Counted from the first letter of the stretch, positions 36,285 through 45,865 are shown. The stretch is 64,000 nt of DNA from Sporosarcina luteola (GCF_023715585.1 NZ_JAMBOK010000001.1:496001-560000), one strand, 5' to 3'. Made by a program: numbers and translations. Notes: generated by a model from the sequence alone, not told the origin.

Positions 36285-38201
36285 ATGAATAGAAAAATGC
36301 CATTTTCATTAACAAGAGAAAAATCATTCTATGAATCCTTGAATGACTGGATTGGCGATACATTGTATGATGATTTGACCGAAAAGGGATTCGAATGCAG
36401 AGATGAACAAATCTATATGGCATTTCAAATTGAACAAGCGCTGAAAGAGAAAAAAGTCCTTCTTGCGGAAGCTGGTGTCGGAACGGGGAAGACGATCGCC
36501 TATTTATTGCCGGCTATCGCTTATGCAAGATATACAGGCAAACCCGCTCTAATTTCCTGCGCAGATGAAACATTGATTGATCAGCTTGTAAAAGAAGAGG
36601 GGGATATCCGCAAACTAAGCCAAGCGTTGCAAATCGATATTGACGTCCGTCTTGCAAAAGCCAGGGATCAATATTTATGTCTAAAGAGATTGGATGAAGC
36701 GGTAGACGCATCGACGGAGGATTTTGCGGAGATTGTGCACAGCGGATTGCCGGATTTCGTCAACGGCAATGCTTCTTTGCAATCAATATTCCCATATGGG
36801 GAGCGATCCGAATATCCTCATTTGAACGATGACCAATGGAAAACGATGAATTTCCATCCTATCCAACAATGTGCTGCATGTGATATCCGGAACCGCTGCG
36901 GACAGACAATCCACCGGAATCATTACCGGGAAGCGGCGGATTTGATCATTTGCTCGCATGATTTCTATATGGAGCATATTTGGACACAGGAATCGAGAAA
37001 GCGTCAAGGCCAAATGCCATTATTGCCTGATGTCTCGATGATTGTTTTCGATGAAGGACATCTACTTGAATATTCCGCTCAACGCGCACTAACATACGAA
37101 GTTCAAAATCATACGTTACTCAATCTGTTGGAACGGGTCATGGTTGACGGGGTACGGGAAGAGACATTGCAATTGATGGAACGGTTAATTGATGTCCATG
37201 AACATTTCTTCCGGCTTTTGCAGTCCGCGACAAAAAAGAACGGGGATGAACGGAAAGCGATCCGAAAAACTGGGGAAATTCACTCAGCCGGCAGAGAAGC
37301 GATCTCCATTTCAACGGCGTTGTTGGAAGAGTTCGTCTTTGAAGGTGAGTTATATATCATTCCGGAATATGATTTGAAGATGGTCGAAGAATATTTGGAG
37401 CAATATATTTACTCTATGGAATTATTCGTCTCTGAAAATGATGCGGTCGACTGGTTGGAACAGAATGAAAATGGGATGACGCTCATCATCATGCCGCGGC
37501 TTGTCACAGATATATTGAAAGAAAAGCTATTTTCCTCCAATATTCCAATCATCTTTTCATCCGCGACGCTCTCCGTCGGACAGGATTTCAGGTATATATT
37601 GGATAGTCTTGGCATCGATGATTTCCTTTCATTTTCAGTGGAATCTCCTTTCGACTATGAGGAGAAGATGGAAGTTATTGCAGCTGATATGGACGCAGGA
37701 GAAAAGCCTGAATATGTGATGGATTTGTTGAAGGATGGTCAGCAAACTTTATTGCTGTTCAAATCGGAACAATCGATGAAAAAATTCCAAACCGAATTGA
37801 CCGAAGAACAAAGAACCGGAATTGCTTTCGAAGGGGAACGGGAATTATCGTCTATCATCCGGGACTTCCAGCAGAAGGAAATCTCTGTACTTTGTTCGCA
37901 TCATTTATGGGAAGGCCTTGATATTCCGCAAGATGCCCTTACCCGGGTCATTATTTACGACCTGCCGTTTCCTCCTCACGACCCTCTCTTTGATGCACGC
38001 AGGAAGCATGCTGAAAATCCGTTTGCAGAAGTGGATCTGCCATTCATGCTTCTTCGTTTAAGGCAAGGTGCAGGACGCCTCATCCGGACATCGGAGGATT
38101 CCGGAACAGTGCATATCCTGATGGAACATCAAGAACAGGAAATGAAAGAACTGATTGCCGGAGCTTTTCCGGTGGAGCTCCAGACATTCGTTAAGAAATA
38201 A
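36285..38201 (+). CDS. XPD/DinG-type helicase with iron-sulfur cysteines, YpvA
   Basis: ATP-dependent DNA helicase of the DinG/YoaA group, 638 residues. Walker A in EAGVGTGKTIAYLLPA, DEGH in VFDEGHLLEYSAQ, C-terminal helicase motifs SHHLWEGLDIPQDAL and RLRQGAGRLIRTSEDSG. Four cysteines in the expected place (C132 in DQYLC, then C196, C199 and C205 in CAACDIRNRC) should hold a [4Fe-4S] cluster. GGAAAGGGGAGCG gives ATG 36285. This is the second DinG-like protein here; the dinG product lacks these cysteines and carries an exonuclease instead. Confidence 0.9.
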   Translation: MNRKMPFSLTREKSFYESLNDWIGDTLYDDLTEKGFECRDEQIYMAFQIEQALKEKKVLLAEAGVGTGKTIAYLLPAIAYARYTGKPALISCADETLIDQLVKEEGDIRKLSQALQIDIDVRLAKARDQYLCLKRLDEAVDASTEDFAEIVHSGLPDFVNGNASLQSIFPYGERSEYPHLNDDQWKTMNFHPIQQCAACDIRNRCGQTIHRNHYREAADLIICSHDFYMEHIWTQESRKRQGQMPLLPDVSMIVFDEGHLLEYSAQRALTYEVQNHTLLNLLERVMVDGVREETLQLMERLIDVHEHFFRLLQSATKKNGDERKAIRKTGEIHSAGREAISISTALLEEFVFEGELYIIPEYDLKMVEEYLEQYIYSMELFVSENDAVDWLEQNENGMTLIIMPRLVTDILKEKLFSSNIPIIFSSATLSVGQDFRYILDSLGIDDFLSFSVESPFDYEEKMEVIAADMDAGEKPEYVMDLLKDGQQTLLLFKSEQSMKKFQTELTEEQRTGIAFEGERELSSIIRDFQQKEISVLCSHHLWEGLDIPQDALTRVIIYDLPFPPHDPLFDARRKHAENPFAEVDLPFMLLRLRQGAGRLIRTSEDSGTVHILMEHQEQEMKELIAGAFPVELQTFVKK

Positions 38202-38210
38202 GGAACAAGA

Positions 38211-38256
38211 AGGAAAGCTGTCTTATCGAGGATGTTCGATATAGACAGCTTTTCCT
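38211..38256 (+). terminator. Terminator after the ypvA-type gene
   Basis: AAAGCTGTC / GACAGCTTT stem with further TATCGA..TCGATA pairing inside, then TTCC. Confidence 0.82.
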
Positions 38257-38367
38257 ATACCTGAAGACTTATAAGGATTATGATTGAAATTCAAATACTC
38301 AATCTACGGCAATCGATTAAAGTAAAATGGTATAGTAGAAAGAGAATGTTAGGAAGGATCGGATATT

Positions 38368-41300
38368 ATGTTTACTAATAAAATCTTAGTACAGACAGCT
38401 ATTTACGGTCATTTATTCACCAAAAATCACGACGAGGAACGAGTACAAAAAGCAGCATCCTTGGCCCGGAAAGTAATGGATGAAGAGTTTGTCATCGGAT
38501 TCGCAGGCCATTTCTCGGCGGGAAAATCTTCCATGATCAACGCCTTGACAGGTGAGGATTTTTTGCCGACCAGTCCAATCCCGACGAGCGCCAATATTGT
38601 CAAAGTGAAGAAGGCCGATGAAGAATTCGCCATCATCCATCGGACGGACGGCTCGCTCGTTAAATACAAAGGCCACCGTTTCTTTGATGCGATCAAGTCG
38701 TTCAGTAAGGACGGAGCGGAAATTTCTCTCATTGAAATAGGGCATCCCGGATCCAAGTTACCAGAAGCGATAACAGTAATGGATACGCCAGGAGTTGACT
38801 CGACAGATGACGCCCATCGGTTATCGACAGAATCGGCACTCCATCTAGCTGATCTCGTTTTCTATACCATGGACTACAATCATGTCCAGTCGGAACTGAA
38901 TTTCAAGTTTACAAAAGAATTATTGCGGTATAACACCAATGTCTATCTAATTATTAACCAAATTGACAAGCATCGGGAAAGTGAATTGCCTTTCGAGGAC
39001 TTCAAAAAGTCTGTTGAAGATTCATTCATACTATGGGGCGTGGAGCCGAAAGGGATCTTCTATACATCCCTGAAATCCGATAATCTTCCTTTCAATGATT
39101 TTGAAAAGGTCAAACGCATTGTGGAAGGATCGATTGGTAACTGGAAAGATCATTTCTTGGCAAACGCCGAACAATCGCTATTGAAACTGAAAGAAGAGCA
39201 CCTTGAATTTCTGGAAGACGAGAAATTCGAGTGCAAAGCCGCTTACGCTGAAACCGTTTCCGATGAAGAGTGGAATGAGTACGAAGAGCTATCGGCGGAA
39301 TTGGGTGGTTTGAGGAAACGTGCTTCCCTTCTGTCCGGGGATGAGTTGTACGCCACTTTTGAAAGGGAGCGGAATGAATTACTTCGGAACGCATCGATCA
39401 GCCCTTTTGAAACACGGGAGCTATTGAAGGATTATTTGGAGTCGAAATCCCCTCGATTCAAGGTAGGTTTATTATTCGGTGCTAAAAAGACAGCAGAGGA
39501 AAGAGCAAGGAGAAAGGATGCCTTAGCCTCCAACTTATCAAAGCTGATACATACGCAGATTGAAGTGCATTTGAAAGCACTTATGAAAAAGACGCTAAAA
39601 GATGCAGGGCTGATGACCGATGAGCGGTCCATTGAGATTGACGAAATGGATATGTCGGTGCCTTTCGAAGAGATTGACACTTCTTTGAATGTTTCCGATG
39701 TTGTTACCGGAGATACTGTACTGAATCTGGCGGAGCAGATGAAGACTGCCATCCAGCAGGTTTTCCGTAGACGGACAGAAGACTGGAAACAAGAAATGTC
39801 CGCAATTGCGGCATCTGCAGGCAATGAACAATTGGAATCGCTCCTTCAAATAATCCAAACGCTTGAGCGAAAACTTGCAGCCATTGCACAAGTGAACGAA
39901 ATCGAACATAACCAGTCCGAATTCACCGCCAGTCTAGCAGCCCCGACTGCAACACTGCTAGCTTCAGGCGATTCCTTGCTCAAGAAGTGGGAGAAGAGGC
40001 CGGACTTTGAAACGATTGAACTCAATGAATTGGAAACAGCGGCGGCCAACGTGACGGAAACCGGATCTGTTGCGCAGAGCCAAGCAAGTACAGTTGAAGT
40101 TCATTCAAGTCCTGACGCGGAGAGTGTCATTAATCAAGCCCTTCATATCGCCCAGTCGGTAATGGATATACCCGGATTTTCGGAGACGGCAGATTATTTG
40201 CGAAATAAAGCGGATCGACTTTCCAATCAGGAGTTCACTGTCGCTTTATTCGGTGCGTTCAGTGCCGGGAAATCTTCCTTTTCCAATGCGTTGATCGGCG
40301 ACCGCGTGTTGCCGGTCTCTCCTAACCCGACAACAGCCGCGATTAACCGCATCAGACCGATTGCTGTCGGGAAAGAGGATCGGACAGCGGATGTTCGTTT
40401 AAAAACGAAGAACCAAATGACCGAAGATGTAGCATTTTCCTTCGAAGCGCTCGGAATGCCTGTCTCAACATTGGAAGAAGCGTTCCAAAAAGCCGGCGAC
40501 GTCTTAGGAAAAGAGCTGGAAAACGAAAGCCTGCACATCCACAAGACGTTCATCCGGGCATTTCAAACGGGCTACCCGGTATATAAAGATATACTTGGGA
40601 CTGTCATGAATGTCGATGAAACCGAATTCACCCGATTCGTCGCGGAGGAGGAGAGGAGCTGCTTTGTCGACTCAATCGATTTGTATGTCGATTGTCCATT
40701 GACAAGGCAAGGAATCACACTCGTCGATACACCAGGAGCAGACTCCATCAATGCAAGGCATACTGACGTCGCGTTTGAATATATAAGGAATGCTGACGCA
40801 ATTCTTTTCATCACTTATTATAATCATGCTTTTGCGCGAGCTGACCGTGAATTTCTCATCCAACTCGGTCGCGTGAAAGATGCATTTGAATTGGATAAGA
40901 TGTTCTTCATCGTCAATGCAATCGATTTGGCAAACGATGAGGAGGAGGCGAAGACCGTCCTTTCGTTCGTTGAACAGGAACTGTCCGCCTTCGGAATCCG
41001 TCACCCACGGGTGCACGGCATTTCCAGCCTGCAGGCGTTGGAAGCGAAGCTTGATGGTCGTTCGGATAGTTCCATGGAGGTTTTTGAACAGCACTTCGCC
41101 CATTTCCTGAAGGATGATTTAAAAGGGCTTGCCGTTCAGGCATTGGAAGAAGAGGCTGCTAAAGCCGTCAACAGGCTTGCGATATTGATTGAACGGGCGA
41201 AAGCGAACAGATCTCGCAAGGCAGAGCGCTTAGTGGAGCTCGATCGCTTTGAACAGGAAGTTCGTGCACATTATGCACACGGGTTTGCAGAAGTATTCCG

Positions 41301-41970
41301 TAAAGCTTCCCGCAATGAATTGAATGAATTGGTTTATTATATTTTGCAGCGGGTATTTCTTCGTTTTGGAGACTTCTTCAGGGAAGGCTATAGTCCTTCA
41401 ACATTCGCCAATCATACGGCGGAAAAGGCACTAACGATGGCGCTTTCCGAAACAGTACACATGGTTGGTTTCGATTTGACACAGGAATTGAAAGTGACCA
41501 ATTTACGTATGCTGAATTTCATGAAGAAATTATTGAAAGAGCGGGAACGTTCCGAAATGCGGTACCTTGGCGATAAAGACAGTTCCATTTCCCCTTCACC
41601 GTATGAAGCGGAAGAGGCCGAAATGTTGTCGTTCGCCGCACCATTCGAAAATCCGGCCATCTATAAAGATGTAAACCGCTCATTTAAAAACCAGAAGTCA
41701 TTTTTTGAAAGAGGCGAACGACTCGTTTTGAAAAACCAACTGGAAGAACGGTTAAAAGAAGATGCCTCTATCTATTTAGGCAAGGAAAAAGAACGGATCG
41801 ATATTTGGGCGGAACAGTGGATCGACGCGGAGGCGGAAGGGCTGAGGCTTCATTTACTGAACCAGAGCCTTAAGCAGATCGAATCTGAACGATCTCTCTT
41901 ACAAGACACAGAGCAATTGGAAGAATGGAGCGCAATCCATAAGAAAATTCAATTGAAGGGGCTGGGTTGA
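38368..41970 (+). CDS. dynA: Double dynamin-like GTPase DynA
   Basis: 1200 residues containing two complete dynamin-type GTPase modules in one chain, as in B. subtilis DynA (about 1193 residues), a membrane-remodelling protein linked to membrane fusion and phage protection. First module: P-loop GHFSAGKSSMINAL (about residue 49), VMDTPGVDSTDD, NQID. Second module: P-loop GAFSAGKSSFSNAL (about residue 628), LVDTPGADSINARH, NAIDLAND. Helical stalk regions follow each, with a paddle probably near KVGLLFGAKK in the first. Followed after one base by the sulfurtransferase gene. Confidence 0.94.
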   Translation: MFTNKILVQTAIYGHLFTKNHDEERVQKAASLARKVMDEEFVIGFAGHFSAGKSSMINALTGEDFLPTSPIPTSANIVKVKKADEEFAIIHRTDGSLVKYKGHRFFDAIKSFSKDGAEISLIEIGHPGSKLPEAITVMDTPGVDSTDDAHRLSTESALHLADLVFYTMDYNHVQSELNFKFTKELLRYNTNVYLIINQIDKHRESELPFEDFKKSVEDSFILWGVEPKGIFYTSLKSDNLPFNDFEKVKRIVEGSIGNWKDHFLANAEQSLLKLKEEHLEFLEDEKFECKAAYAETVSDEEWNEYEELSAELGGLRKRASLLSGDELYATFERERNELLRNASISPFETRELLKDYLESKSPRFKVGLLFGAKKTAEERARRKDALASNLSKLIHTQIEVHLKALMKKTLKDAGLMTDERSIEIDEMDMSVPFEEIDTSLNVSDVVTGDTVLNLAEQMKTAIQQVFRRRTEDWKQEMSAIAASAGNEQLESLLQIIQTLERKLAAIAQVNEIEHNQSEFTASLAAPTATLLASGDSLLKKWEKRPDFETIELNELETAAANVTETGSVAQSQASTVEVHSSPDAESVINQALHIAQSVMDIPGFSETADYLRNKADRLSNQEFTVALFGAFSAGKSSFSNALIGDRVLPVSPNPTTAAINRIRPIAVGKEDRTADVRLKTKNQMTEDVAFSFEALGMPVSTLEEAFQKAGDVLGKELENESLHIHKTFIRAFQTGYPVYKDILGTVMNVDETEFTRFVAEEERSCFVDSIDLYVDCPLTRQGITLVDTPGADSINARHTDVAFEYIRNADAILFITYYNHAFARADREFLIQLGRVKDAFELDKMFFIVNAIDLANDEEEAKTVLSFVEQELSAFGIRHPRVHGISSLQALEAKLDGRSDSSMEVFEQHFAHFLKDDLKGLAVQALEEEAAKAVNRLAILIERAKANRSRKAERLVELDRFEQEVRAHYAHGFAEVFRKASRNELNELVYYILQRVFLRFGDFFREGYSPSTFANHTAEKALTMALSETVHMVGFDLTQELKVTNLRMLNFMKKLLKERERSEMRYLGDKDSSISPSPYEAEEAEMLSFAAPFENPAIYKDVNRSFKNQKSFFERGERLVLKNQLEERLKEDASIYLGKEKERIDIWAEQWIDAEAEGLRLHLLNQSLKQIESERSLLQDTEQLEEWSAIHKKIQLKGLG

Positions 41971-41971
41971 A

Positions 41972-42799
41972 ATGAGTGAAGTATTCAAGTCGATCAAAGC
42001 AGTGGACGTCCACGATGTAAAATGGATAGATGCCCGTTTTTCATTGCAAGATGGCGGATCGGGGAGAAAAAAATTCAAAGAGGGGCATATTAAAGGGGCA
42101 CAGTATTGGGATTTAGAGAATGACCTCTCCGATATGGATGAGAAAGCAGGAAGGCATCCCTTGCCTGACAAAGATACGTTAACGTCGTTATTCAGGAAGA
42201 GCGGTCTTGAGTTGGATGACCGTATCCTCATTTACGATGATGGCGGCAGCCCTTTTGCGGCAAGAGCTTGGTGGATTCTCCAATACGGGGGATTCAAAAA
42301 TTCCTTCATTTTACTGGAAGGCTTCGAGGAATTAGCCGCTCTGGGAGTCCCTGTATCGAATACTGCTGATGCGGATGTGCCTGAACCTTCCAATGTCGTT
42401 CCTGTCTGGGATGAAACGATATTCGCAACCCGTGAATTCGTCGAAAAGACGGTCGAAGGGAAAACCGGCAATGTGCTGGTAGATGCACGTTCCGCAGAAC
42501 GATATCGGGGGGAAGTCGAACCGATCGATCCGATCGCCGGCCATATTCCCGGGGCATTGAATTTCAACTGGGAGCAGTTGAAAAGAGACGGTTCATTTGA
42601 CTTGAGTGATGATGTCGGTGAGCAGCTAACCCAAATCGTGAAGCGTGATGAAGAAATCGTCGTATACTGCGGAAGCGGTGTAACTGCCGCTCCGTTATTT
42701 GCGATGATGAAACAAAACGGCTATGAAAACGTCAAGTTGTATGTCGGAAGTTATAGCGACTGGATTTCAAGGGAAGTCGTTGAAGTAGAAAAGGGGTAA
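41972..42799 (+). CDS. Two-domain rhodanese-like sulfurtransferase
   Basis: 275 residues, the size of thiosulfate or 3-mercaptopyruvate sulfurtransferases. The N-terminal rhodanese domain is structural; the C-terminal domain has the active cysteine loop CGSGVTA (Cys about 233). Linker DARSAERYRGEVEPIDPIAGHIPGA is typical of the family, and CGSGVTA resembles the CG(S/T)GVTA loop of mercaptopyruvate enzymes. Translation starts one base after dynA ends, so the two are coupled. Confidence 0.9.
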   Translation: MSEVFKSIKAVDVHDVKWIDARFSLQDGGSGRKKFKEGHIKGAQYWDLENDLSDMDEKAGRHPLPDKDTLTSLFRKSGLELDDRILIYDDGGSPFAARAWWILQYGGFKNSFILLEGFEELAALGVPVSNTADADVPEPSNVVPVWDETIFATREFVEKTVEGKTGNVLVDARSAERYRGEVEPIDPIAGHIPGALNFNWEQLKRDGSFDLSDDVGEQLTQIVKRDEEIVVYCGSGVTAAPLFAMMKQNGYENVKLYVGSYSDWISREVVEVEKG

Positions 42800-42816
42800 A
42801 CGAAGGCGGTGGCACC

Positions 42817-43419
42817 ATGAAGATGCAATATGCAATTATAGGGGATGTCCATTCCTCAAAAAAGGATTTAACGGACGTCCTCTCCCATATTAAAGAACGG
42901 GCACCTGAAGCTGTTTTGATCGGCACTGGTGATCTGTTCGAATGTATGATCAGCAAGCGCTATGTGAATGAACGCACGTTTGATAACCTTGAAGAAGTGA
43001 TGCTTTTACCTGAAGGTTTTGTTGAGCTCCTCACATTTCCTTCGGTGATAGGGAATCAGGAAGAACGGATTCTGTTCATTACCAAAACGGATGATCCTAT
43101 GCTCGGAATACTCTCGGCAATGCCTGAAAGAATTGAACTTGGCGAGGCGGAAGTGATCCACGGCCATCAATGGAAGTGGGGCGGTGAACCGTGGTCGTTA
43201 GTAGAAGCGGAAGTGTCGAAAAACCTTACGTTCTATGGCCATAGTCACCGTTCACGATTGCTGCGAAATGGAACTGAGGAAGAAGTCATCCTTTTCGATC
43301 ATCCATATGAGGTGAAGGACGGCCAAACCCTCGTCAATGTCGGTGCAGTCGTTTCCGATAAGGAATGGGTGCTTTACGACCACGTGCAGGACACCGTTAC
43401 ATTTATGAAAGCGAAGTAG
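42817..43419 (+). CDS. Calcineurin-like metallophosphoesterase
   Basis: 200 residues with the dinuclear metal signature in order: GDVHSSKKDL (D-x-H), GTGDLFE (GD), VIGNQEERIL (a variant of GNHE, with Gln for His), VIHGHQ and YGHSHRS. The substitution in the GNHE motif is notable but seen in some small members. Physiological substrate unknown. It starts 17 bases after the sulfurtransferase gene, probably in the same operon. Confidence 0.87.
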   Translation: MKMQYAIIGDVHSSKKDLTDVLSHIKERAPEAVLIGTGDLFECMISKRYVNERTFDNLEEVMLLPEGFVELLTFPSVIGNQEERILFITKTDDPMLGILSAMPERIELGEAEVIHGHQWKWGGEPWSLVEAEVSKNLTFYGHSHRSRLLRNGTEEEVILFDHPYEVKDGQTLVNVGAVVSDKEWVLYDHVQDTVTFMKAK

Positions 43420-43455
43420 GGAATAGCGCAATTGCTGGACGGGGAATGATTCTCA

Positions 43456-43866
43456 TTATGTTTCTTCCCCGTCCTTTTTCCCTTGTTTATGGATCGCTTC
43501 TCGGGCAAGTGCGTCCGCGGCGCGATTTTCGGTATCCGATATCCATTTAATGAAAAAGTAATCGAACGTTTTGGCAATGGATAGGATCTTATTCAAATAA
43601 TCCTTATGTAATTCATTTTTCACAAACTCATTTTCCACAGCCGAGACGACAGCTTTTGAATCAGAGCGTGCCGAGACGATTCCCGTTGTCAGTTTTGCGG
43701 CTTCCTCCATTCCGCGAAGAAGAGCTATGAACTCTGCTGTATGATTGTTAGTCGGCTCGATCGGTTCAGACAGTTTGACAATCTTTCCTTCACCTTTGAT
43801 GTATATTCCGATGCCGCTCTTGCCTGGATTTCCGGCACTGGCGCCATCAACGTACAATTCGATCAT
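43456..43866 (-). CDS. RNase H-like protein, YpeP family
   Basis: A 136-residue ribonuclease HI fold protein. The four acidic metal positions look present: VDGASAGNPGKSGIG (Asp), NHTAEFIALLRGMEEA (Glu), SARSDSKAVVSAVEN (Asp) and ENRAADALAREA (Asp). It therefore could be active, unlike some relatives; in B. subtilis the neighbours are ypeP and ypeQ, the same divergent pair as here. The basic substrate-binding handle of E. coli RNase HI is missing. Confidence 0.85.
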   Translation of the reverse strand: MIELYVDGASAGNPGKSGIGIYIKGEGKIVKLSEPIEPTNNHTAEFIALLRGMEEAAKLTTGIVSARSDSKAVVSAVENEFVKNELHKDYLNKILSIAKTFDYFFIKWISDTENRAADALAREAIHKQGKKDGEET

Positions 43867-43945
43867 GCTTCATCTCTCCTTTTCTTTGTTGCAACCTGCT
43901 GAAAAGCATATTAAAATAAATGAACGACTTTACCGGGAGGCTGCT

Positions 43946-44134
43946 ATGGATAAACTGACAGTCATGAATGAAATCAATGAAGTGCTTGATACGTATTGTG
44001 CAGGATGTTTTGTCAAAAGGCAACAGGCGAAAGACATCGGAAAGACAGGGGCGCATCAGTTTTGCATTCAAACGTGCACAATTGGGGAACAACTTCAATT
44101 TTTAGGGAATGAAATGAATAAATTGACAAAATAA
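43946..44134 (+). CDS. Small zinc-finger protein, YpeQ family
   Basis: A 62-residue protein with cysteines CAGC and C-x-x-x-C (FCIQTCTIGEQL) plus a nearby histidine (GAHQFC), consistent with a zinc site. The open frame extends far upstream to 43745 through the divergent RNase H gene, but CGGGAGG directly before ATG 43946 marks the start (MDKLTVMNEINEVLD). Function unknown. Confidence 0.85.
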   Translation: MDKLTVMNEINEVLDTYCAGCFVKRQQAKDIGKTGAHQFCIQTCTIGEQLQFLGNEMNKLTK

Positions 44135-44167
44135 TATCCCGCCTGGATTTTCTAGGCGGGATATTGT
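44133..44167. terminator. Bidirectional terminator between ypeQ and the cold-shock gene
   Basis: Twelve-base stem AATATCCCGCCT / AGGCGGGATATT overlapping the ypeQ stop. It serves converging transcripts on both strands. Confidence 0.85.
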
Positions 44168-44186
44168 ACATATACTCATTCATTAT

Positions 44187-44390
44187 TCATGTTATAGTCA
44201 AGACATTTGCCGCTTGAGGTCCGCGGTTACCTTCCACGATTTCGAAGGATACGGTCTGGCCTTCATCCAATGTCTTGAATCCTTCTGACATAATGCCAGT
44301 ATAGTGGACAAATACGTCTTCACCGTTATCCGCTTCAATGAAACCATAGCCTTTTTCATTGCTGAACCATTTTACTTTACCTTGGTACAT
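44187..44390 (-). CDS. cspD: Cold-shock protein, CspD type
   Basis: A 67-residue single cold-shock domain that binds single-stranded RNA and DNA as a chaperone. RNP1 KGYGFIEA and RNP2 VFVHYTGI are intact (Tyr replaces the usual Phe or His near RNP2). GGGAGGAAT precedes the ATG at 44390. Ends NVLTIT. Confidence 0.95.
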   Translation of the reverse strand: MYQGKVKWFSNEKGYGFIEADNGEDVFVHYTGIMSEGFKTLDEGQTVSFEIVEGNRGPQAANVLTIT

Positions 44391-44446
44391 GCTTATTCCT
44401 CCCTCGGCATTTCAATGTCTTCCCCATTATTAACATGGATGCATTT

Positions 44447-44475
44447 ACTATACATGAATCGACAATTAACGTCAA
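44447..44475 (-). promoter_or_regulatory. SigA promoter of the cold-shock gene
   Basis: Read on the minus strand: TTGACG (44475-44470), 17 bases, TATAGT (44452-44447). This gives a 5' leader of about 50 bases, shorter than the long cold-responsive leaders of E. coli cspA. Confidence 0.7.
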
Positions 44476-44537
44476 TGACGCGACTAAATTTTCAGTCGAA
44501 TTGATTTTTAAATGAATAAAAGAAAAGGGTGGTTGCT

Positions 44538-45182
44538 ATGGAAGCCATAGTTCGAAACGTAACGGAGCAGGTAATCGATATTTATGAACAGTTCGATGCC
44601 AGTCATGATTATGATCATATTTTACGGGTTATGAAAAATGCTGAGGAGATTGCACTGACGTTCCCTGAAGCAGATCTGTCGGTTGTAAGACTTGCTGTCC
44701 TGCTGCATGACATCGATGATCCTAAATATAGAGAGAACGGTAATGTTACTCCAATGGAGCTGTTACGATCCGCTCGGGCGGCTGATGAATTGACGACGAA
44801 GGTTCTTGATACGATCAGAAGCGTTTCATTTAATGGAGGCAACGAAGAAGAAATCATTTCGATTGAAGGCGCGATTGTCAGGGATGCGGACAGGCTTGAT
44901 GCAATCGGTGCAATCGGAATTGCTCGGACTTTCGCTTTCGGAGGAGCGAGAGGAAGGAAGTTATACGACGCGGATGAAATTGCAAGAACTGAAATGTCAG
45001 AGGATGAATACCGATCAAAAGATACGGCTTCTGTGACGCATTTTTATGAAAAACTGCTTTTATTGAAAGATTTGATGGTGACCGCGGAAGGGAAGCGTCT
45101 TGCGGAAGAACGTCATGAATTCATGCTTGATTTCTTAGAACAATTGAAGGCGGAAACCGGTTTTGATGGAAACGGCAAATGA
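44538..45182 (+). CDS. HD-domain phosphohydrolase, YpgQ/YedJ type
   Basis: A 214-residue metal-dependent hydrolase with H..HD..D ligands in HDYDHILRVM and VLLHDIDDPKY, and the later GAIVRDADRLDAIGAIGIARTF. Relatives hydrolyse nucleotides to monophosphate plus pyrophosphate; the substrate here is inferred only. GTG 44529 lies within the AAAGGGTGG ribosome site; ATG 44538 is used. Confidence 0.88.
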   Translation: MEAIVRNVTEQVIDIYEQFDASHDYDHILRVMKNAEEIALTFPEADLSVVRLAVLLHDIDDPKYRENGNVTPMELLRSARAADELTTKVLDTIRSVSFNGGNEEEIISIEGAIVRDADRLDAIGAIGIARTFAFGGARGRKLYDADEIARTEMSEDEYRSKDTASVTHFYEKLLLLKDLMVTAEGKRLAEERHEFMLDFLEQLKAETGFDGNGK

Positions 45183-45247
45183 GCTGCAATAATGGTCTCG
45201 TGGTTTAATTAACGATTATTTTTCAAATGAATAGGTGAATTGAAGTG

Positions 45248-45279
45248 TAAAACCCCTTGGAGGTCCAAGGGGTTTTTTT
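45248..45279 (+). terminator. Terminator after the HD-domain gene
   Basis: AACCCCTTGG / CCAAGGGGTT stem, 4-base loop AGGT, T tail. It marks the border between the core region and the AT-rich island. Confidence 0.92.
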
Positions 45280-45340
45280 GATAATGAGTTTTAAGTTGTT
45301 TTATTAATTTTTCATATAAATTACGAGTCAGAAAACGCCA

Positions 45341-45721
45341 TTATAAACTTGTTCTTCCACTATAACTGTGTCTATGGGGATTAGCACCATTTACAGTAGT
45401 AAAACCACTAAATTCATGATAATGACCGCCGTTAGGTAGGGGAATAGCTAGACCAGTAACTCCATAAATCTCATGTCGATGTCGATCATCGACTGATGTA
45501 AAAGTAAAGTATCTATGAGTGTGTGGTACACCACTTGGGGCTGGTTCAGTAGTTCCGGCATATCTGTGATTATGTCCTACATCGAAAGAAGTGACACCTC
45601 TAAATTCGTGGACATGCGCAGGTACGGGGCTTCCATCCCATTGAGTAATAAAAAGATGATGGGAATGCGTAGGGTCAGAATCATCTGAATGATACATGAA
45701 TCCAGAAATCGGTATTTCCAA
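45341..45721 (-). CDS. YmaF family His-x-His repeat protein
   Basis: 126 residues containing seven H-x-H units about 12-20 residues apart: HSHH, HVHEF, HNHRY, HTHRY, HRHEI, HYHEF and HRHSY, several followed by (F/Y)xGxT. This is the YmaF family, whose function is unknown. The pattern suggests short beta turns with a metal-binding histidine ladder (inference). The frame reaches ATG 45748, but that codon lies inside the likely -10 element; AAAAGGAG at 45737-45730 serves TTG 45721 (LEIPISGFMYHSDD). No signal peptide. Divergent from the Tyr/Pro-rich gene. Confidence 0.8.
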   Translation of the reverse strand: MEIPISGFMYHSDDSDPTHSHHLFITQWDGSPVPAHVHEFRGVTSFDVGHNHRYAGTTEPAPSGVPHTHRYFTFTSVDDRHRHEIYGVTGLAIPLPNGGHYHEFSGFTTVNGANPHRHSYSGRTSL

Positions 45722-45747
45722 AAATATAACTCCTTTTCCCTTTTTCA

Positions 45748-45776
45748 TACTATATGTATGGTGAGGTAGAAAGGGT
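45748..45776 (-). promoter_or_regulatory. Sigma-K-like promoter of the YmaF-type gene
   Basis: On the minus strand CATATAGTA (45756-45748) fits the late mother-cell -10 consensus CATANNNTA, with an AC 18 bases upstream. The AGGAG ribosome core begins 14 bases downstream. Consensus match only; inferred. Confidence 0.45.
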
Positions 45777-45865
45777 TTTTATAAAGGTATATTGATAAGG
45801 AGGTTTATAAGAGATTTATTGCACTAATAGAGGTTTAGCAATGTTAAATATAGGCGAATGCACAG

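Noticed and set aside
43745..43945. Upstream extension of the zinc-finger protein frame
   Set aside because: It is antisense to the RNase H-like gene; a clear ribosome site marks the internal ATG at 43946.
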